Source of the DNA: Prorocentrum cordatum
Lineage: Eukaryota > Sar > Dinophyceae > Prorocentrales > Prorocentraceae
Direction: 5' to 3'
DNA: 64,000 nucleotides
Assembly (NCBI GenBank): GCA_963575745.1
Contig: CAUYUJ010003579.1
Coordinates: 1-64,000 of the forward strand
Shown here: in pieces, positions 44,230 through 55,091 of the stretch
Layout of the letters: every line of letters starts with the position of its first letter
Position numbering within the stretch: position 1 is the first letter of the stretch
Made by a program: the position numbers and the translations under genes
The notes under the pieces: model-generated
Seen by the model: only the letters and a program-made list of their open reading frames with translations
What the model was told of the DNA's origin: nothing
Database searches by the model: none

Positions 44230-44340
44230 AGATCTTGGGCAGGTTTGCTTGGGGCCCCCTTGGGCCGTCCTTGGGGTACTCTTGGGGGCCTCTTGGCCCG
44301 TCTCGGGGCGGTCTTGGGGGCCTTTTGGGAAGTCGTAAAG
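44230..44340. repeat. CTTGGG-type minisatellite, site 1
   Basis: Degenerate repeats of TCTTGGG/GGCC (TTGCTTGGGGCCCCCTTGGG, CGTCCTTGGGGTACTCTTGG). The same family is at 48770-49357 and 62400-62560. Confidence 0.6.
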
Positions 44341-44516
44341 TGCTGGAAGCTGTAAAAGTTGAAAACCTCGGGCCTCGTGGCCCCGGCGGGCTTTACTGCG
44401 GCCCAGGAACAGCAAACGAAACGGCTCGGGATGGCACGCCAGTTTTAGGGAAGGGGTCGAGAGCTCCAGGGGTCCACTCCGTGAGCAAACATCACGGCGC
44501 CCGCAGGCGATTTCTC

Positions 44517-44625
44517 GCCCCTCCTCCTCCTCCTCCTCCTCCTCTTCCTCCTCTTCCGCCTCCTCCTCCTCCTCCGCCTCCGCCTCCCCCTCTTCCTCCT
44601 GCATATTCTCCTCCTCCATCCACAG
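44517..44625. repeat. (CCT)n microsatellite
   Basis: CCT/CCG triplets on the plus strand. Confidence 0.85.
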
Positions 44626-45505
44626 CGCTTCCCCTGAAAAATCAGGCCGCTCGGAAAGGAGGGGAGCACGTGGGCTATCCGGACGCACCCCTATCGAGGA
44701 AGTGCCCTCCCCGCCATCGCTCTTCCCCGCCGAGTTGGGCCCCAAGTGTTTGGTCTGGTCGAGAGTCTTAGAGAGTCGAGGATTGAGGTCGCCAGACACC
44801 CGTTACCGGCCGGGGCCAGGACCAGGATAACTCGTTCCAGAGCCCTCGGAGCGCTCTCTCAGAGCGCTCTGGAGCGCTCTGGAACGACCGCGCCGCCCCG
44901 CACACCCGCCAGGGCCGCCGGATCTCAGGGATCCCCGGCCTGGCCCTGTCCGATCCTGCCCCGGTCCTGGCTCCGTCTCGCGGCAGGCGTCGGGCCCCCC
45001 CTCGGCTTGCCTCGAGGGCGGAGGGCCGCGAGGCTCGAGGGCCGACGATCGAGGCTTGAGGGCCCAGGCCGCGCTGCCGGCGAGGGGGGCAGCTCGTGTG
45101 CGGAGCTGCGCCCCTCGGGGGCAACGTCGGGGGTGGGAGGGACAGGCTCGGGAGCAGCGAGGGGGGCGGTGGCGTTCTCGTCGCTTCTCGGCGGTGCTCC
45201 GGCCTCGGCTGGGAGCGCGTGCCAGCGGCTGCGCCTCGCCGAGAGCGTTCGGGGGGTGCCCGGATCGTCCCGAGGGAGGCGGTGAGGTTCGAAGTTCGAG
45301 GTTCGACGACCTCGAGCACGTGCCCAGGCCTCCTCGCGCTGCGACAAAAGTCACGACGGACGTTTTTACATGCCTTTTCGGCTTCTGTGGGCCGTGTGGG
45401 GTCCTGGGGCCGTCAGGAAGCGGCGGCTAGTTCAAGATTTTGTGTCGGGGGCCTTGAGACGGGGGTCAATGCAAATGGGGGTCAGCCAGGGCACTAGGTC
45501 CTGCA
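44626..45505. other. Unassigned GC-rich region
   Basis: Mutually overlapping open frames on both strands with no domain. TTCCAGAGC/GAGCGCTCT boxes at 44833-44885 resemble those at 15880-15910. Confidence 0.35.
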
Positions 45506-45509
45506 GGAT

Positions 45510-45680
45510 CCTGCGGAGGCCCCCTCTGGCTGACCCGGGTTAGGGAGCCGCTCGTGGCCGCGAGGCGGCCGCGCCTATTGGCTGACCCGGGTTTGCGAAG
45601 CCCTGCGCTGCAGTTTTTTTGTCCTGCATTGCAGTTTTTGGTTTCCTGCTGACCCGGGTCTGGATTGACCCGGGTCAGAA
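45510..45680. repeat. TGACCCGGGT short repeats
   Basis: CTGACCCGGGTT or a close variant occurs at about 45531, 45582 and 45650, with a perfect 12-base palindrome TGACCCGGGTCA at about 45666. Confidence 0.6.
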
Positions 45681-46245
45681 GATTTCCGATTGTGCCCGGC
45701 AAGGGTTCCAGACCTCCGGGGATCCATGTTTCGAAAATTGACCACCACGGACGGAGGTCCGGGTATGGAGCTGGGTATAGACCCCATGCCGGGCCTGGGG
45801 GCCTCCAAGAGGGGCCCGAGAGAGCCCCAAAGAGGGCTCCAAGACTGCCTCCAAGACCTCCCGGGGATGGCCCCCCCTCCCTCCCTGTCCCCTCTTCTTC
45901 CTGACCCACTCATGCTTTTCCTCACTCCCCCTCCTCCTCCACCTAGAATCCTTGGAAAGCTCTACGCAGAGCCCATTGGAACACTCTACAACTTTCGAGA
46001 CCAGCTTGCGCAGTCGAGAGCCTTTTTGATTTTCTCATTATCTGACCTCTTCCTCACGCCTACTTTCCCCATCTCCCCATCTCCCTGGCAAGTCTTGCAG
46101 GAGGATGAGGTGTCGGGAGGAGGGGGAGAAGAAGCAGGACAGACGATGAGTGAGGAAGAGCAGGGGGAGGATGCGGGGGTAGGGGGGGGCAAGGAGGGAG
46201 GGATGGAAGAGGAAGGGGGGGAAAGACGAGAAGGGGCCAGGACGA

Positions 46246-46345
46246 GTGAGGAGCAGTGAGGAGCAGTGAGGAGCAGGGAGGAGGCGGAGGAGGAGGAGGA
46301 GGAGGAGGAGGAGGAGGAGGAGGAGGAGGAGGAGGAGGAGGGCGG
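46246..46345. repeat. GAGGAGCAGT repeats then (GGA)n
   Basis: Three to four copies of GAGGAGCAGTGAG followed by a GGA tract. Confidence 0.85.
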
Positions 46346-47099
46346 CGAGGATGAGGAGTGGCGGACTCATTGACTCGATAATGGGCCGTTCTGGGAACAA
46401 GCTAACAACGTCGAAGACGACGAGGCCGACGACGGCGGCGACTACGACGACTGACAAACGATCCACAGCTGATGACTGACAACCAGACGGCGGGGGCGGC
46501 TGAGCGACCGAGCGACCGTGCCTCCCGCGGTCGCTCATCTTCCTCATCCTTGCCCTCGGCCCCTCATCCTCGTTATCCGTCTCCTCTCTCGTCCCTCCGG
46601 TCTCCGCGGCTTCGCCCCATCTTCTCGTGCCCGCATCCTCTCTGTCTGCCCGCACCCTGCCGTCGCGACACCGGCCCTGCCCCTTCCCCCCGAAGGCCTG
46701 ACGGCCGACCCCCGTGCGGCTGCCAGGGAGTCCCGCCGCCGCTACGTGCGCCTGCTCGAGCAGGCCGCCGTGCTAGCCCCGCCTCTCTGGGCGACGATGG
46801 CGAGTGCAACGACGGCGAGGGGCAACGGCGATGACGAGGACGACGACGACGGTCCGACGACGACGACGCAAGCTTTCAAGGCGAGTGTACGCGGCGCTAG
46901 GGCGAGAGCCATATTTGTGCGGGAAGCTCGCTCATCTTTCAGGCCACGGTTCAGTGCATGAGTTTGTCTATCGCATGTCTGCTCGTCTGGTATTCCCAGT
47001 TTGCTTGGCGACCTTTGAATTCGCACAGCGGTTGAGGCCGAATTGGGGCTCTGCGAAGAAGGAGGCTCCAGGAGTAAAGAGTAGGAGGCTCCAAGAGTA
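46346..47099. other. Unassigned spacer
   Basis: CGACGACGACG-type triplets near 46410-46450 and 46830-46870, with no recognisable gene. Confidence 0.35.
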
Positions 47100-47222
47100 A
47101 GGATGAGGACGACGAGGAGGACGAGGAGGAGGAGAAGGAGGAGGAGGGGGATGAGGAGGAGGAGGAGGCGGAGGCAGAGGCGGAGGAGGAGGAGGAGGAG
47201 GAGGAGGAGGAGGAGGAGGAGG
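47100..47222. repeat. (GGA)n microsatellite
   Basis: GGA triplets with GAC and GCA interruptions. Confidence 0.92.
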
Positions 47223-47499
47223 ACTAATGTCAAAAACCTGTCAAAAAATGATGACCCCCCCTCCCTTCCCCCAGATCCCGGGTGTCATTAATACGCTACC
47301 GGATAACCAATTTTTGAACTGTCCCCCTGGACAAATATTTCACAGAGAGCGAACATACGTGTGTAGTGTGAACATGTACACGCATGCGCATGCATTGAAT
47401 AATGTATTCGCACTTATTGCGTGTAGATGTATAGCCTGCTCTGGTCGCTGAATACGTAGTTTTCGTCCTACTGGAACAGTGTACGTGCGTACGCTTCCC

Positions 47500-48500
47500 A
47501 CACAACATGGGCGATAGCGGCCGCGTGCGCGGCGGCCTTGCCCTTCGGGCAATGTTACGTTTTCCCGCGCAGTGTGCCAGGGCCGCCGTGCGCGGCGGCC
47601 CTCGCTTTTCGTGCATGGTGTGTTGTCCCGTGCAGAATGGGCCAGGGCCGCCGCGCGCGCGGCGGTCTTATCCTCGCGAGGTGCGCGTTTTCCCAGGGCC
47701 GCCGCTCGCGCCCCTCGCACGCTGCGCGTTGTCCCACGCAGAACGGGCCAAGGCCGCCGGGCGCGCGCGGCGGTCCATGGCCCTTCGCGCGGTGAGCTTT
47801 TCCATGCGGGATGCGCGTGGGCTTGTGCGCGCGCGGCGGCCCATGTACCTAGCGCGTGGTGTCTTCCTTGCAAGATGCGCGGGGGCTGCCGCGAGCGCGG
47901 CTGCCTATTGCCGTTCACGCGTTGTTCTTTTCCATGCGAGATGCGCGTGCGCCGCCGCGCGCGCGGCGGCCCTGGCCCCTCGGGCGCTGTGTTGTTTGCG
48001 TGCAAGATGCGCGTAGGCCGCCGCGTGCGCGGCGGCCCTAACCCCTCGCGCGTTGCAGGATGCGCGTTGGCCGCCGCGCGGGCGGTGGCCCATCGCGTCT
48101 TGCGCGTTGTAGTTTTCCATGCGAGATGCGCGTGGGCCGCCCCGCGCGCCGCGGCCTTGGTCCTTCGTGCATTCTTTTTTTTCCCCCGCAGGATGCGCGT
48201 TGGCGGCCGCGCGCGCGGCGACCCATAGCCCTCCACGCATGGTGTCTTTCCAAGCGAGATGCGCGTTGGCCGCCGCGCGCGCGGCGGTCCTGGCCCCTCG
48301 CGCGCTGTGCTGTTTGCGTGCAAGGTGCGCGTGGGCCGCCGCGCGCGCCGCGGCCCATAGCCCTTCGCGCATGCTGTTTTTTCCATGCGGGATGCGCATG
48401 GGCCGCCGCGCGCGCGGCGGCCCTTGCTCCTCGCGCGCTGTGCTTATTGCACGCAAGATGCGCGTGGGCCGCCGCGCGCGCGGCAACCCATAGCGTCGTC
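47500..48500. repeat. 66-bp palindrome-cored tandem repeat, block 1
   Basis: About 15 units with starts (GATGCGCGT) at about 48124, 48192, 48258, 48324, 48391 and 48457, i.e. every 66-68 bases. Each unit has GATGCGCGTGGGCC running into a palindrome whose centre is GCCGCCGCGCGCGCGGCGGC, then a C/T-rich spacer with CTCGCGC and TTTTCCATGC. The palindrome is exact in many units. Confidence 0.93.
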
Positions 48501-48654
48501 TCGCGCGTGTTATTGCGAAGGCCTTACGGCCGGTGCCGCCGACCCTGGAGGCCTCACGAGGCGTGAGGTTGCGGCCAGGGGCGCCCGTGCCGCCTTCATG
48601 GGGGCGGCGGGCGCGGCTCGGCCCACCGGCGGGGCGGCGCGGGCTGGCTCAGTG

Positions 48655-48713
48655 CGCTGTGGTCGTCGTCGTCGTCGTCATCGTCGTCGTCGGGTGTGCT
48701 GTCACACGACGAC

Positions 48714-48744
<31 letters not shown>

Positions 48745-48750
48745 CTGACG
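48655..48750. repeat. (GTC)n and (GAC)n pair
   Basis: GTC triplets (48661-48690) and CGA/CGG triplets (48705-48745) separated by about 15 bases, so the two arms can pair. Confidence 0.8.
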
Positions 48751-48769
48751 TGGGTGAGATTCCTGGGAT

Positions 48770-49357
48770 GCTTCGTGGGGTCTCTTTGGAGCGCTCTTTC
48801 GGGTCTCTGGGGAGCAGTTTGGGGGCCTGTTGGGAGTCGCTTGGGGGCCTCTTGGAGCTTCCTGGGGGCCTCCTTGGGGCCTCGTGGGGGCCTCCTGGAG
48901 CCTCTTGGGGCCTCCTGGGAGCCTCTCAGGGCTGAGAGCTCGACATGTCAGGTCGGGTCCCGCATCTGGGCACCCTCTTGGAGCCGTCTTGGGCGCCTCT
49001 AGGACCGTCTTGGAGACGTCTTGGGCCGTCTTTGCGCTTTCTTGGGCCGTTTTGGGACCCTCTTGGAGGCCTCTTGGGCCGTCTTAGGGCGATCTTGGGG
49101 GCCTCTTGGCGTGTCTTGGAGCGTCGGGAAGGGGAAGAGTCGAGAACGCCAAAATCATTCAAAAAACAATAGGAAATCAATGAATTTAGCTTCTTGGGGC
49201 CGTCTTGGGAGTGCTCCTGGTAGGCCTCTTGGAGCGTCTTGCAGGGCTCTTGGGTCGTCTGGAGTCCGTCAAGGCGTCTTGGACAAGTCGTTCGGCGATT
49301 CGGGGCCCTTTTGGACCGTCTTGGAGGCCTCTTGGGGCACTCTTGGCCCGTCTTGGA
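48770..49357. repeat. CTTGGG-type minisatellite, site 2
   Basis: Degenerate repeats of CTCTTGGGGCCTCCTGG and CGTCTTGGGCCGTCTT over about 590 bases, interrupted near 49130-49190 by unique AT-rich sequence. Confidence 0.75.
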
Positions 49358-49838
49358 GCTTTTCTGGGCCCCGGGATCCCCGGGGAGGGGGCGTCGTATC
49401 TGACGCGCGCCCCCCCCCGGGACCCCCCCCCGGGACCCCCCCGGGACCCCCCCCCGGGACCCCCCCCCCCCCTCCCGGCGGGGGAGGGATCAAAGGGAAG
49501 GGGCTTCCCTTCGACTCAATTACGACGTTGCTCAAGTTCGGTTTGGCTGGCGCGCTTGAGGAGGAGGCGCTGGGGAAGGAGAGGGGAGCGGCGACGGGCT
49601 TTTCTGGGCCCCGGGATCCCCGGGGAGGGGGCGTCGTATCTGACGCGCGCCCCCCCCCGGGACCCCCCCCCGGGACCCCCCGGGACCCCCCCCCGGGACC
49701 CCCCCCCCCCTCCCGGCGGGGGAGGGATCAAAGGGAAGGGGCTTCCCTTCGACTCAATTACGACGTTGCTCAAGTTCGGTTTGGCTGGCGCGCTTGAGGA
49801 GGAGGCGCTGGGGACGGAGAGGGGAGCGGCGACGGGCC
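49358..49838. repeat. Two-copy 240-bp tandem duplication
   Basis: Copy 1 starts at 49358 and copy 2 at 49598, both with GCTTTTCTGGGCCCCGGGAT. The copies differ mainly in the lengths of C runs and one base near the end (GGGAAGGAG versus GGGACGGAG). Each has CCCCCGGGACCCC repeats, then AAAGGGAAGGGGCTTCCCTT (itself an inverted repeat). Confidence 0.93.
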
Positions 49839-50371
49839 CAGGGAAAGGGGGGGCGCAGGGGAAAGGAGACGACAGAGACGACGACTAACGAATGACGGAG
49901 ATGACGAGTCGAACGGACAAGCCCCTCACACACGCCGACAGGGTCGGCGGATTTTTCTATACAATATGCGCGTGGCCCCTCGCGCATGGTGCTTTCCATG
50001 CACGATGCGCGTGGGCCGCGGCGCGCGCGGCGGCCCATTGCCAGCCCCCGTTTGTTTTTCCATGCGCGATGCGCGTCGGCCCCAAGATGCCCGTGTGCCC
50101 GCGCGCGTTGTTGTTTTTATGCGAGCTGCGCGTGGGCCGCGGCGCGCGCGGCGGCCGATGGCCGTTTACTACTCGTTGTGTTGTTTTCCATGCGTGATGC
50201 GCGTGGACCGCCGCGCGTGCGCGGCGACCCGTGTCCTCTCGCGCGTCGCGCTGTTCCAGTTAAGATGCGCGCCGCCGCGCGCGCGGCGGCCCATTGCCGC
50301 TCGCGTATTGTATTTTTTTCCATGCAAGATGCGCGTGGGCCGCCGGGCGCGCGGCGGCCCATGATCCTCGC

Positions 50372-50372
<1 letters not shown>

Positions 50373-50454
<82 letters not shown>

Positions 50455-50479
50455 CCTTTTTTTTTTTTTTTTTTCCCCT
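50373..50479. repeat. 82-base T homopolymer and T-rich tail
   Basis: Uninterrupted T from 50373 to 50454, then CC, 18 T and CCCC. It lies inside the 66-bp repeat block, exactly at the end of a unit. Confidence 0.9.
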
Positions 50480-51527
50480 TTCTCCATTATTTTTTGGGCT
50501 TCTTTGTTGTTTGTTCTATGCAATTTTTCCTCGCGTTTTTCTTGTTCTTTTATCATTATGTGTATTATGCAATATGCGCGTGGGAAATCCATTCGCGAGA
50601 GGCCTGGGCTGCCGCGCGCCGCGGCGGCCCACGGCCCTCTCGCGCATGGTGTTGTTTGTTCTATGCAATGCGCGCGTGGGCCGCGCGCGCGACGGCCCAT
50701 TTCCGCTCGCGTTTTTCTTGTTCTGTTTATCATTATGTGTATTACATGGGCATGTGTATTTAAACAGGTATATATATAAACAAAGAAAGTAACATTCACA
50801 TTGTGTTATGGCTTGTATTGTTTTGTGTTGTCTTCTCCCTTGGCGAGGTGCGCGCGGTCGCGCGCGCGGCCCTGGCCCTTCGCCCGCGGTGTTTTTCCGC
50901 GCAGGATGCGCGTGGGCCGCCGTGCGCGCGGCGGTCCATGGCCCCTCGTGCATTCTGTTTTGCCATGCCCGATGCGCGTTGGCCCATTGCCATTTGCGTG
51001 TTGTTGTGTTGCGTGCAAGACCCGCGTGGGCTGCCGCCGCGCTCGGCGGCCCATTGCCCCTTCGCACGGTGTTTGGTTTGCCCGTTTTGTTTTGCAATGC
51101 CAGATGTGCGTGGGCCGCCGCGCGCTTTTCGCGCGTGGTGTGTTTCCATGCAAAATGCGCGTGGGCCGCCGCGCGCGCGGCGAACCTGGCCCCTCTCGCG
51201 GCGCGCGTTCCCATGCAGGATGCGCGTGGGCCGCTGCGCGTGCGGCGGCCCTGTGCCACCCGCGCATTTTTCAATTTAAGGCGCGAGTGGGCCACCGCCC
51301 GCGCGGCGGCCCGTGGCCCCTCGCGCATGGCACGTTTCCGGCAAGGTGCTCGCGGGCCGCCGCGCGCGCGGAGGCCCTGGCCCCTTGCGCGATGAGTTCC
51401 TCTGTGCAGCGTGCGCGGGGGCCGCCGCGCTCGGCCGCCCGTTGCCCCTCGCGCGTTGTGTTGTGTTGTCCCATGCAGAATGCGCATGGGCCGCCGCGCG
51501 CGCGGCGGCCCATGGCTCCTCGCGCAC

Positions 51528-51554
51528 TGTGTGTGTGTGTGTGTGTGTGTGTGT
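51528..51554. repeat. (GT)n microsatellite
   Basis: About 13 GT dinucleotides inside a 66-bp repeat unit. A shorter (GT)n is at 53822-53842. Confidence 0.9.
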
Positions 51555-52689
51555 CCGTTTCCGCGCAAGATGTGCGTCGGCCTCCGCGGGCGCGGCGGCC
51601 TTGCCCTTTCGCGCGTTGTATTTTTCCATGCAGGGTGCGCGTGGGTCGCCGCGCGCGCGGCGGCCCTGGCCCCTCGCGCATTTGTCATGCGAGATGCGCG
51701 TGGGCTGCCGCGCGCGCGCGGCAGTCCATTGCCCCTCGCGCGTGGTGTTCCTCCATGCAGGGTGCGCGTGGGCCGCCGGCGCGCGGCGGCCCACGGCGCC
51801 TCGCGCATGTTTTTTTTTTTTTTTTGGGGGGGGGCCCTCGCGCATTCTGTTTTCCATGTGGGATGCGCGAAGGCCGCCGCGCGCGCGGCGGCCCGTGGCC
51901 CTTCGCGCGTCGTGTTCTTCTATGTCATATGCGCGTGGGCCGCCGCGCGCGGCGGCCAAGGGCCCCTCGCGCATTGCGCGTTTGTCGTGCAGCATGCGCG
52001 TGGGCAGCCGCGCGCGCGGTGGTCGTGGCCTCCTGCGCGTTGTATATTTTCCATGCAATATGCGCGTGGGCTGCCGCGCGCGCGGCGGCCCTGGCCCCTC
52101 GCGCGCTGTGTGTTCCGAGGCGGGATGCCTGTGGGCCGCCGCGCGCGCTGATTCTCAATAGAAGGTGCGCGTGGGCCATCGCTCTCTCGGCGACCTTGGC
52201 CCCTCGCGCATTGCGCGTGTCCGCGCGAGATCCGCGTGTGCCGCCGCGCGCGCGGCGGCCCTCGACGCGCTCGCGTGGGCCATCGCTCGCGTGGCGGCCC
52301 GGGCCCTTCGCGCATCTAGTTTTGTCCATGCAAGATGCGCGTCGGCCGCCGCGCGCGCGGTGGCCCTTTGCCCCTCGCGCATGGCGTTTGCCATGTAATT
52401 TTCGATTGGGCCATCTCTCGCGCGGACGCCCTTGGCGCCTCGCCATTCCCCCCCCCCCCTCCTTTTTGTCGCTTCCTTTTTTATATAAGAACTAGTCTTC
52501 TCGCACCGTGGAAGATGGGCGTGGGCCGCCGCGCACGCGGCGGCCCATGACCCTCGCGCATTATGTTTCCTTCGCAAGCTGCGCGTGGGCCCGGGCGCCT
52601 GTGGCGGCTCTGGCGCATCGCGCATTTTCTTGTTTGCTTCCCCTCTTTTTTTTTTTTTTTGGCAAGATGCGCGTGGGCAGCGCGCGCGG

Positions 52690-53125
52690 CGGCTCAATCG
52701 GAAAGTCGCCATGCTGGCCTGCGAGCCCATGTGAACCCGCAGCGGTTGCCGATTTGTGTTCTTAGCAACTTATCATATTGTCTTTACATTTTCGTGTATC
52801 GGTGCAGCTTGCAATTCGCCGACGCGCCCGCGCGCGCGTGCAGCGTGGACCCGCAGCCGTTGCCGATTGGATTTCCGATTGAACGCGCGGTCTTTGCGTT
52901 GTGTGTCCGTGCGCTGGTGTAGCCTGCAATGCGCCGACTCGCGCGTTCGCGCGGCGTTTGCTGTTTTGTCCGCAATCGGAAAGTCGCCTTGCAAGCCTTG
53001 GAACGGACGCGAACCCTTGGCGCTTGCCGATTTGATTTCCAAGTTCACATGCGGTCTTTGCGCCTTCGTCTGTTGGTGCAGCCTACAAAGCGCTGGCACG
53101 CGCGCGTGATGAGAAATCGCCATGC
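52690..53125. repeat. ~110-170 bp dispersed repeat, three copies
   Basis: Copies begin with or include AATCGGAAAGTCGCC, GTTGCCGATTTG, GCGGTCTTTGCG, TCGGTGCAGCTTGCAAT and CCGACGCGC. Boxes recur at about 52740, 52851 and 53019. A fourth copy lies at the right end of the window (63850-64000). Confidence 0.75.
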
Positions 53126-53254
53126 TGGCCTTGGCTGCTCTTTCTTCCTTCTAAGAAGGGGGTCACTCTAAACGGTAGAAACCACCTCGAAATAACCATG
53201 CCGAAAACTCGAAATGCCCCAACATAGTCATTCCTAAAACTCGAAAGCTCGAGG

Positions 53255-53460
53255 GCGAAATCGGCGTCCACCCCCCGAACTACGGCGCCCATCCCCCAAA
53301 CTACGGCGCCCATCCCCAAAACTAAGGCGACGACCCCCCGACCATTACCAAAACGCCCCAGCCCATTCCCCCAACCCCCCGACCATTTCCAAAACTACGG
53401 CGCCCATCCCCCAAACTACGGCGACGACGCCTCGACCATTGCCAAAACACGCCTTCACTT
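53255..53460. repeat. CCCCCAAACTACGGCGCCCAT minisatellite
   Basis: Five or six degenerate copies of ACTACGGCGCCCATCCCC and GACCATTnCCAAAAC. The AAAACTCG/GACCAT boxes recall the palindrome at 55272. Confidence 0.65.
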
Positions 53461-54030
53461 CTCTAGGCGCGCTGGCGAGCTCCCTTTCCTTGCCCCTTGC
53501 CCAGCCCCCCTTCTGCTGATTTCGCGGTTGTTGTGGTGGTTGTGATGGCGTTGTGGGATGGTGGTTGAGGTTGTGTTGCAGAAAGGCGGTGGGAGTTGTG
53601 AATTGTGGTCTGCGGCGTGCACGTCGTGAACGGTGATGCGCCATGGTCGCGTGGTCTTGGTTGGCGTGCGTCGCCGTTGGTGCGTTGGTTGATTCGCGGC
53701 GGCGGTTATGGGTTCTGTGGCGGTTGGCGTGGGTGGGGGGGTTGCGAGCTGGCTAGGGCGTTGCGTGGACAGGGTGGCGGCGGGGTGTCAGTGTTGTGTG
53801 TGGTCCTGGCCCTGGTCCTGGTGTGTGTGTGTGTGTGTGTGAATGTGTCGAATGGACGGTTGCGTCGTAAGTGGTGCGTGGTTGCTTGGTGCGCTGTGTG
53901 TTGCGGCGTGCGGCGGGCCACCCCCGCCTGTAAGGGTAGGCGTGCTGAGGTTGTGATGTGTGCGTGGATGGTGGATGGTGCTGGTTGCGCGCTTGTGCGC
54001 ATGTATCGTGGTATCGTGGTGTCGTCGGCG
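53461..54030. other. Unassigned GT-rich spacer
   Basis: Plus strand rich in GTGGTTGTGG-like sequence. No gene or domain recognised. Confidence 0.35.
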
Positions 54031-54036
54031 GCGGTC

Positions 54037-54852
54037 CTAGGGGTCGTGGAGCAGCAATCGTGATGGTGGAACGCGGCGTGGTGGCCCTTTGCGTGGTGAC
54101 GTGGTGCGCAGTGCGTGGTGGTGCGACGGCCCTGGCGTAGGTGGTGGGTCGTGAGGATCTTCGCCAGCTCGGATGGCCGCGTCCACGAGGGCCGCGAGGC
54201 TCGCGACCTTCGCGTTGGCCTCGTTCCTGTACGCCGCTTGGGCCGCTCCATCCTCTGCAGGGGGGGGCTGCTTGAAGTCCTGATGTGGCTCCGCCTCCTC
54301 TGAGGTGATCATTGGCGTCATCGCCAAGGCTCTTTGCACCTGAGCCTGGCTGATGGCCTTCAGATCCTGCCTGCCTCTCGATGGCGTCATTCCCCTCTGC
54401 TGCCTGCTCGGCGGAGGCCGCTTCGCCCAGGGAGGCTTCTGCGACTGCTGCCTGTGCTGCTGAGGTTGCTGCCACACGTGTTGATGCTGTGCGCCCTTCG
54501 GCATCTCCATTTGCCAATGATCCGACAGCTGCTGAGTCATGTTCAAGTGGCAGGCCGTCCCGCACAGGCATTACTGATTGCGTACAGATACTCGTCTCCC
54601 GCAGCCCTCGCAATCCCACTTGCGACCTTTGGACCACGACATCCATGTAGCAGGCTGCTGTGCACTGTGCTGCGCGTTCAAAAGTCCAGCCGTTTCTCCT
54701 AGACGCGTGCGCGTCCTCGCCGCAGACCTGCGGCGGCGTTCGCGTCTGTGCCACACGGGCTCTGGCTGCCGCGATCGCCCTGCCGTGATTGTGGTCACCG
54801 TTGGGTGCCGCGCGTGAGGTCTCAGCTGAAACGGGAAAACATGCCCCAATCC
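54037..54852 (-). pseudogene. LINE ORF1-like fragment with broken zinc ribbon
   Basis: One minus frame runs from about 54850 to 54037 with a single in-frame TAA near 54571. Around it the frame reads KGRKWDCEGCGRRVSVRNQ, stop, CLCGTACHLNMTQQL, i.e. C-x2-C before the stop and C-x-C...C after it, an interrupted zinc ribbon. Then comes a Gln-rich stretch (HVWQQPQQHRQQSQKPP) and a helical part (AYRNEANAKVASLAALVDAA). Comparable in layout to the N-termini of the two LINEs above but not the same subfamily. No endonuclease or RT follows, so it is truncated. Confidence 0.5.
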
Positions 54853-54854
54853 CG

Positions 54855-54867
54855 CTCGAAGCCAAAA
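54855..54867 (-). other. Possible partial spliced-leader relict
   Basis: On the minus strand TTTTGGCTTCGAG matches the 3' half of the dinoflagellate leader (TTTTGGCTCAAG) with one inserted T and one A-to-G change. It sits between a CCT microsatellite and the ORF1 fragment, the same arrangement as the two clearer relicts. The short length makes chance a real alternative. Confidence 0.4.
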
Positions 54868-55091
54868 CCTCCTCCTCCTCCTCCTCCTCCTCCTCCTCCT
54901 CCTCCTCCTTCTCCCCCCCTTCATCCCCCTCCTCCTTCTCCCTCCTCCTCCTCCTCCTTCTCCTCCCCTTCCTCCTCTTCCTCCTCCTCCTTCTCTCCTC
55001 CTCCTCCTCCTCCTTCTGCTCCCTCCTCCTCCTCCTCCTCCTCCTCCTCCTCCTGCTCCTCCTCCTCCTCCTCCTCCTCCTCCTCCTCATC
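54868..55091. repeat. (CCT)n microsatellite
   Basis: CCT triplets with TTC, CCC and CTG interruptions. Confidence 0.93.

Larger units (their letters stand above)
49965..52700. repeat. 66-bp palindrome-cored tandem repeat, block 2
   Basis: Same unit as 47500-48500, roughly 35 copies, interrupted by a T tract and non-repeat DNA at 50373-50570, a stretch around 50730-50840, and short C- or T-rich breaks. Frames read RRARGGP/ARRPMR-like on both strands because the unit is close to 22 codons. No gene. Confidence 0.92.

Noticed and set aside
50801-52495. 564-codon frame in the 66-bp repeat
   Set aside because: Arg/Ala/Gly-rich translation of a tandem repeat; the other strand is open too.
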